From an uncultured Erysipelotrichaceae bacterium (GTDB taxonomy: Bacteria; Bacillota_I; Bacilli_A; RFN20; CAG-826): a DNA stretch of 10,024 nt. Location: positions 1 through 10,024 of the forward strand of contig CADAUN010000038.1 of assembly GCA_902791085.1 (NCBI GenBank), written 5' to 3'. This document shows positions 6,494 to 10,024 of the stretch, piece after piece (the stretch's first letter is position 1; each line of letters begins with the position of its first letter). The position numbers and the translations under genes are program-made. The notes beneath the pieces are model-generated. The model ran no database searches and was not told where the DNA came from. It saw nothing but the letters and a program-made list of their open reading frames with translations.

Positions 6494-8434
6494 ATGATGA
6501 AACGGACACGATCTCGGATTAGTTTATTAAGCCTATGGATTCTTTCTTCCTGTGCTTTCTTTGTCTCTCCTGCCGCCAGCTCGTCAATAGAATCATCTTT
6601 TTCTTCTGACTCTTCTACCCCCTCTTCACTTTCTTCGTCATCCTCTTCCTCTTCATTTTCTTCTTCTAGTGTTTCCTCTTATTCTTCCTCGTCGTTACAA
6701 CCAGGCAGCTTTGATGAACCGCAGTTGGTGTTAGATGCGTCTACCGTATTAACATGGGAAGAGAATGGTTTTGAAGGAGACGGTTATGCCTTCCGTTTTC
6801 AAAACGTTTCGCGTTTAGAAACTGGCTTTATAGAAATCATGCAAGGCGGTTACATCACGAATTTTCTTCCTTTTGCCAAAGATATTCTTTCTGTCACTGT
6901 TTCTTTTACCTTAACGGAAGATTATGGTTCTTTGCTAAGCAAAAGCAGTGCATATCCCATTTCTTCACCCGCTAATGGAGCTTACGCATTAACCAATGAA
7001 GAAGCTTTTACTTATTCCACAAAAGGTTCTTATTTTAGTCTTTACGCTCCGCTAACAAGTTACGATATTTCTTCGATTACCTTAACTTTCGGTGAAAGCA
7101 GAAGTGAACCTTCTCTTCCGAAGACCATTGATATTTTTACAATAAACGATACGCATGGAGCCGCTGCTTACGCTTCGGACAATGGAAAAAAGCAAGCTGG
7201 CATCCGTAAATTGTCTTCCTATTTAGCGGAAGAGGAGCGAAAGAATCCAGATGGAAGCGTGGTGTTGTCCAGCGGCGATATGTGGCAAGGTGGCGCGGAA
7301 AGTAATCTAAGCAAAGGGCGCTATTTCGTCGATTGGATGAATCTCGTGGGTTTTGAATCTATGGCAATAGGCAACCATGAATTCGATTGGAAAGCGGATA
7401 CGATTGCTAAAAATGCTACAGCCGCCTCGTTTCCTTTCTTAGGGATTAATATTTTGGATCCAAATGGCAATCGCCCCTCATGGGCTAAACCATCTGTCGT
7501 TTTGGAACGCGGCCCTTATCGTATCGGCGTGATCGGAGCAATAGGGCCGATTGCCAGTTCTATCGATTCCTCCTCTTTGAGCGGATACTCTTTTGCCTGG
7601 TCGAATATTCGAAGTCTTGTGCAAAACGAGGCCACTCGTTTACGGGACAACGAAAATTGCCAATTGGTATTGTTATCTTTGCATTATTCGAATACATCGG
7701 ACGCGTCTTCCTCTATTGTTTGGCCTGGTATCGATGCAGTTTTGGAAGGCCATACCCATCAATCTTATGGCTATCTTGACGCCAAAGGGATACCGCATGT
7801 CCAGACTTATGCGAACGGTTCAAATTTGAAAAAAATCACTTTCGTCTATTCCGAAAGCGAGCATAAACTGGTGTATCAATCTTGGAGCGATATTCCTTTT
7901 TCGACTATTTCATCCAGAACCGACGATCCCTTGGCAAGCCGTCTTGCTTTGCATTATGAAAAGGAATCGCAAAGAGTCACGAATGAAGTGCTTTATCATT
8001 CTACAAAAAGCATAGACAAAGTAACATTGGCCCATTTTGCCGTGCGTGTTTTATATGAATATTATGCCGAAGATTCGGGGAGCGATTCTTCTCCTTTTGT
8101 CGCCGCTTTAATCAATACCGGAAGCGCAAGACAAACATTGCCTGCAGGAGACATTACCTATGGAGATTTACTAGCGGCATTGCCATTTGATAATGCAAAT
8201 ATCATCGCTTCTACCTCGCCTACTCAGTTGTCGAGCTGGCTCAATAACAGTTACTATTCAGCCTATTCGATATCCTATGACAGCAGCCTTTCTTCGGTGC
8301 GTTTTGTGACCTTGTCTTTTGTGAAAGATAAATTGCGTAACGCTACTACCATTGAAAAACATGCCACGCCAGTATTGCGTGACATGGTTGCAACCGCGTT
8401 TAAGGAAGGGAAATTTGACACCTATGAAGCCTAG
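6494..8434 (+). CDS. Secreted UshA-like 5'-nucleotidase / metallophosphoesterase with serine-rich linker
   Basis: 646 residues. The N-terminus (MMKRTRSR, then a hydrophobic stretch ending LSSC with Cys20) is a signal peptide with a plausible lipobox, so the protein is probably anchored to the outer face of the membrane; signal peptidase I cleavage near SPAAS is an alternative. Residues 29-67 are a serine-rich linker (29 Ser of 39). Residues about 72-210 form an unrecognised, probably beta-rich domain. The metallophosphoesterase domain follows: NDTHG (Asp219, His221), GDMWQG (Asp262), GNHEFDW (Asn294, His295), SLHYS (His397) and EGHTH (His420, His422). All expected metal ligands are present. 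The C-terminal 5'-nucleotidase domain has NTGSARQTLPAGDITYGDLLAALPFDN. It likely releases phosphate and nucleosides from extracellular nucleotides. ATG 6494 sits one base after the GH2 stop; ATG 6479 and ATG 6497 are alternatives, none with a ribosome site. Confidence 0.88.
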   Translation: MMKRTRSRISLLSLWILSSCAFFVSPAASSSIESSFSSDSSTPSSLSSSSSSSSFSSSSVSSYSSSSLQPGSFDEPQLVLDASTVLTWEENGFEGDGYAFRFQNVSRLETGFIEIMQGGYITNFLPFAKDILSVTVSFTLTEDYGSLLSKSSAYPISSPANGAYALTNEEAFTYSTKGSYFSLYAPLTSYDISSITLTFGESRSEPSLPKTIDIFTINDTHGAAAYASDNGKKQAGIRKLSSYLAEEERKNPDGSVVLSSGDMWQGGAESNLSKGRYFVDWMNLVGFESMAIGNHEFDWKADTIAKNATAASFPFLGINILDPNGNRPSWAKPSVVLERGPYRIGVIGAIGPIASSIDSSSLSGYSFAWSNIRSLVQNEATRLRDNENCQLVLLSLHYSNTSDASSSIVWPGIDAVLEGHTHQSYGYLDAKGIPHVQTYANGSNLKKITFVYSESEHKLVYQSWSDIPFSTISSRTDDPLASRLALHYEKESQRVTNEVLYHSTKSIDKVTLAHFAVRVLYEYYAEDSGSDSSPFVAALINTGSARQTLPAGDITYGDLLAALPFDNANIIASTSPTQLSSWLNNSYYSAYSISYDSSLSSVRFVTLSFVKDKLRNATTIEKHATPVLRDMVATAFKEGKFDTYEA

Positions 8435-9278
8435 CATTGCTTTATGTATCCAAGGAGGAGGAGCGCGGGGCGCCTATGCGGCTGGCGCACTTCGCGCTTT
8501 GCTACGTCTCGGATTCGTTGCGGATGAAGTTTATGGAACAAGCGCTGGGGCGTTACTCGGTGTCGATTTTGTGACGCGAGATGAAGAACGTTTGGAAAAA
8601 ATGGTGTTGGCGCTAGCCACATCTCGTGGTTTCATCCGCCCTTCAAATTATTGGAAAAAAGGTTCCATTTTTGATTTTCATTATTTGTTAGAAGAAATGC
8701 CGGAAACGAAACTTCCGTTCCGTCAAAAAGTCTTTCTTTCTTCTCCAACTCATTTTTATGCCGTTTCGACTTCTGTATCGCAGGGGAAAGTTGCATATTT
8801 TTCGAAAAATGATACGGATTTCCTTGCTGGATTGGCATCAAGCGCTTCCTTGCCCCCTTATTCAAAACCCGTGAAAATCGGGGAAGATGGTTATTTAGAC
8901 GGAGGGGTGGTAGAAGCGATACCATTCCACCGTGCGTTAGAAGAAAACATTCTCCATATTGTGGTGGTTTCCACAAGAGAAAAAGGATATCGCAAATCCC
9001 CTTTGGACGCGTTAAGCCGTCGTCTAGGCAAACGTAGCTACAGCGATCACCCCGAATTTTTAAAAGCGTATTTAGAAACCTCAAATACTTACAATCGCCA
9101 TGTTGAGGAAATGGATTCTTTAGCAGAAAGTGGGCGCCTTTTCGTTCTTTATCCTTCTATTCCCCCTAAAGTTTCCGTCACTTGTCAAAACACGAAAAAA
9201 CTATTAGCGCTTTGCCATGCCGGGGAAGAAGATACAGAAAAACAAGAAAATGCCCTTCGTGCGTATCTTTCAAAGTAA
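8424..9278 (+). CDS. Patatin-like phospholipase family protein
   Basis: A 284-residue serine hydrolase of the patatin/RssA group, with no signal peptide or membrane segment, expected to hydrolyse acyl esters of lipids at the inner face of the membrane or in the cytoplasm. The oxyanion-hole loop GGGARGAYAAGAL is at residues 11-23. The nucleophile elbow GTSAG has Ser40. The catalytic-dyad Asp159 lies in LDGGVVEAIPF. All key residues are intact, so it should be active; the substrate is unknown. The gene overlaps the last 11 bases of the nucleotidase gene, so translation is probably coupled. AAGGAAGGG at 8402-8410 is 13 bases from the ATG but only 4 bases from an in-frame TTG at 8415, which would add three residues and may be the true start. 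Confidence 0.9.
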   Translation: MKPSIALCIQGGGARGAYAAGALRALLRLGFVADEVYGTSAGALLGVDFVTRDEERLEKMVLALATSRGFIRPSNYWKKGSIFDFHYLLEEMPETKLPFRQKVFLSSPTHFYAVSTSVSQGKVAYFSKNDTDFLAGLASSASLPPYSKPVKIGEDGYLDGGVVEAIPFHRALEENILHIVVVSTREKGYRKSPLDALSRRLGKRSYSDHPEFLKAYLETSNTYNRHVEEMDSLAESGRLFVLYPSIPPKVSVTCQNTKKLLALCHAGEEDTEKQENALRAYLSK

Positions 9279-9293
9279 AACTTTGATAAGATA
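9264..9293 (+). repeat. Imperfect hairpin at the patatin / pseudouridine synthase junction
   Basis: TCAAAG, loop TAAAA, CTTTGA (9270-9286) pairs perfectly over six bases. It can extend outward to TATCT / AGATA with a mismatch and a bulge. It spans the patatin stop codon (9276-9278) and ends a few bases before the next ATG at 9300. No T-run follows, so it is not an intrinsic terminator; it could affect translation of the next gene or be chance in AT-rich DNA. Confidence 0.25.
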
Positions 9294-9299
9294 AAAGTC

Positions 9300-10024
9300 A
9301 TGAATAAAAATGATGTCAAAAAGCACCGTTCGCAAAAGGGCCTTATCGACCCCAAACAGACTAAAACTTACCTCGTTTATCACGAAACGAACCTTTTGAC
9401 GTTTTTGAAGGAAAAGATCCCTTCGCAATCCCAACACAACATTTGTCGCATCATCGCGAATCATCAAGTTGCCGTTGGTGGCGCGCCGGTTTCGTTATTC
9501 ACTTATCCGCTTTATCCGGAAGACGAAGTCACGATTTCTTATCGTCCTATCGCCAAACATGAGCGTCATGATTTGCCCATTCTTTATGAGGATGACGATT
9601 TGATCGCCATCAATAAGCCGAGTGGTCTTTTGTCGACTGCCTCAGATCGAGAAAAAGGAAGAACCGCCTATCGCTTGGTGAGCGACTATGTGACCCAAAA
9701 GGACCGTAATGCCCGTATTTTTGTCGTTCATCGTTTGGATGAAGACACTTCTGGCGTATTGGTTGTTGCCAAGAAATGGGAAGTGCGAGAAGCGTTACAA
9801 AATCATTGGCAGGAAATCGTTAAAAAACGTGGTTATTATGCCATCGTAGAACCTGCTGATATACCTCCACGCGGCCACTTGGTGGATTATTTAGCCCAAG
9901 ACAAGACGCTCTCCGTTTATGTGACTCATCGCCCTTCCGAAGGGAAAAAGGCCATCACAAATTATCGAAAGATTGTGGCAAATCGTCATTATGCTTTATT
10001 AGATGTTACGATTGAAACGGGGCG
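9300..10024 (+). CDS. RluA-family 23S rRNA/tRNA pseudouridine synthase (partial, continues past the right edge)
   Basis: The reading frame is open from the ATG at 9300 to the end of the window (241 complete codons). An S4-like RNA-binding domain covers about residues 30-80 (LLTFLKEKIPSQSQHNICR, then VAVGGAPV). The catalytic domain begins at LPILYEDDDLIAINKPSGLL. The signature HRLDEDTSGVLVVAK carries the catalytic Asp147. The last visible codons encode IETG followed by a CG that fits the Arg of the family's IETGRTHQIR motif. It would isomerise uridines to pseudouridine in rRNA or tRNA; the target (RluC, RluD or another type) cannot be assigned. It starts 21 bases after the patatin stop, with only a weak AAAAG-type ribosome site, and may be in the same transcript. 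The C-terminus is missing only because the window ends. Confidence 0.9.
   Translation, partial: MNKNDVKKHRSQKGLIDPKQTKTYLVYHETNLLTFLKEKIPSQSQHNICRIIANHQVAVGGAPVSLFTYPLYPEDEVTISYRPIAKHERHDLPILYEDDDLIAINKPSGLLSTASDREKGRTAYRLVSDYVTQKDRNARIFVVHRLDEDTSGVLVVAKKWEVREALQNHWQEIVKKRGYYAIVEPADIPPRGHLVDYLAQDKTLSVYVTHRPSEGKKAITNYRKIVANRHYALLDVTIETG

Noticed and set aside
8632..9084. 150-codon minus-strand open frame opposite the patatin gene
   Set aside because: It has no recognisable domain or ribosome site and is fully covered by the conserved patatin-like gene on the other strand.

Overview
The window reads as a piece of a low-to-mid GC, Gram-positive-type bacterial chromosome, most likely an uncultured Bacilli / Erysipelotrichia-like gut Firmicute. 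The grounds are strong AGGAGG ribosome sites on several genes, short intergenic gaps, TAA/TAG stops, a serine-rich lipoprotein of a kind common in such lineages, and a set of anaerobe-type redox genes. The taxonomic placement is inference. Seven complete protein genes and one truncated gene are visible. No tRNA, rRNA, CRISPR array, phage module or defence system was seen.

Region 1 (1-179) holds a strong GC-rich hairpin and what looks like the outer end of an IS3-type insertion sequence, followed by an AT-rich leader with an extended -10 promoter. Region 2 (180-3226) is a tight operon: NAD kinase, then the two subunits of an NfnAB-type (NADH-dependent reduced ferredoxin:NADP+) oxidoreductase. 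One gene makes NADP(H) and the next two move electrons between ferredoxin, NAD(H) and NADP(H). The large subunit gene (1811-3226) has an in-frame TGA at 1970-1972, exactly where the family has the third cysteine of its N-terminal CxxCxxxxCxxxCP iron-sulfur motif. A perfectly placed 8-bp hairpin starts on the next base. This is the most interesting point of the window: selenocysteine, UGA read as cysteine, a true nonsense mutation or a sequencing error could all explain it. Region 3 (3227-3439) is intergenic and contains a bidirectional intrinsic terminator.

Region 4 (3440-4624, minus strand) is an M24-family metallopeptidase. It is divergent from Region 5 (4738-10024, plus strand), a run of closely packed genes: a cytoplasmic GH2 glycosidase, a secreted or lipid-anchored UshA-like 5'-nucleotidase/phosphoesterase with a serine-rich linker, a patatin-like phospholipase, and the start of an RluA-family pseudouridine synthase that runs off the right edge. 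The 113-bp gap between the divergent genes carries two extended -10 promoters. The region 5 genes overlap or nearly touch, so co-transcription is likely, but their functions (sugar hydrolysis, nucleotide scavenging, lipid hydrolysis, RNA modification) do not form an obvious single pathway.
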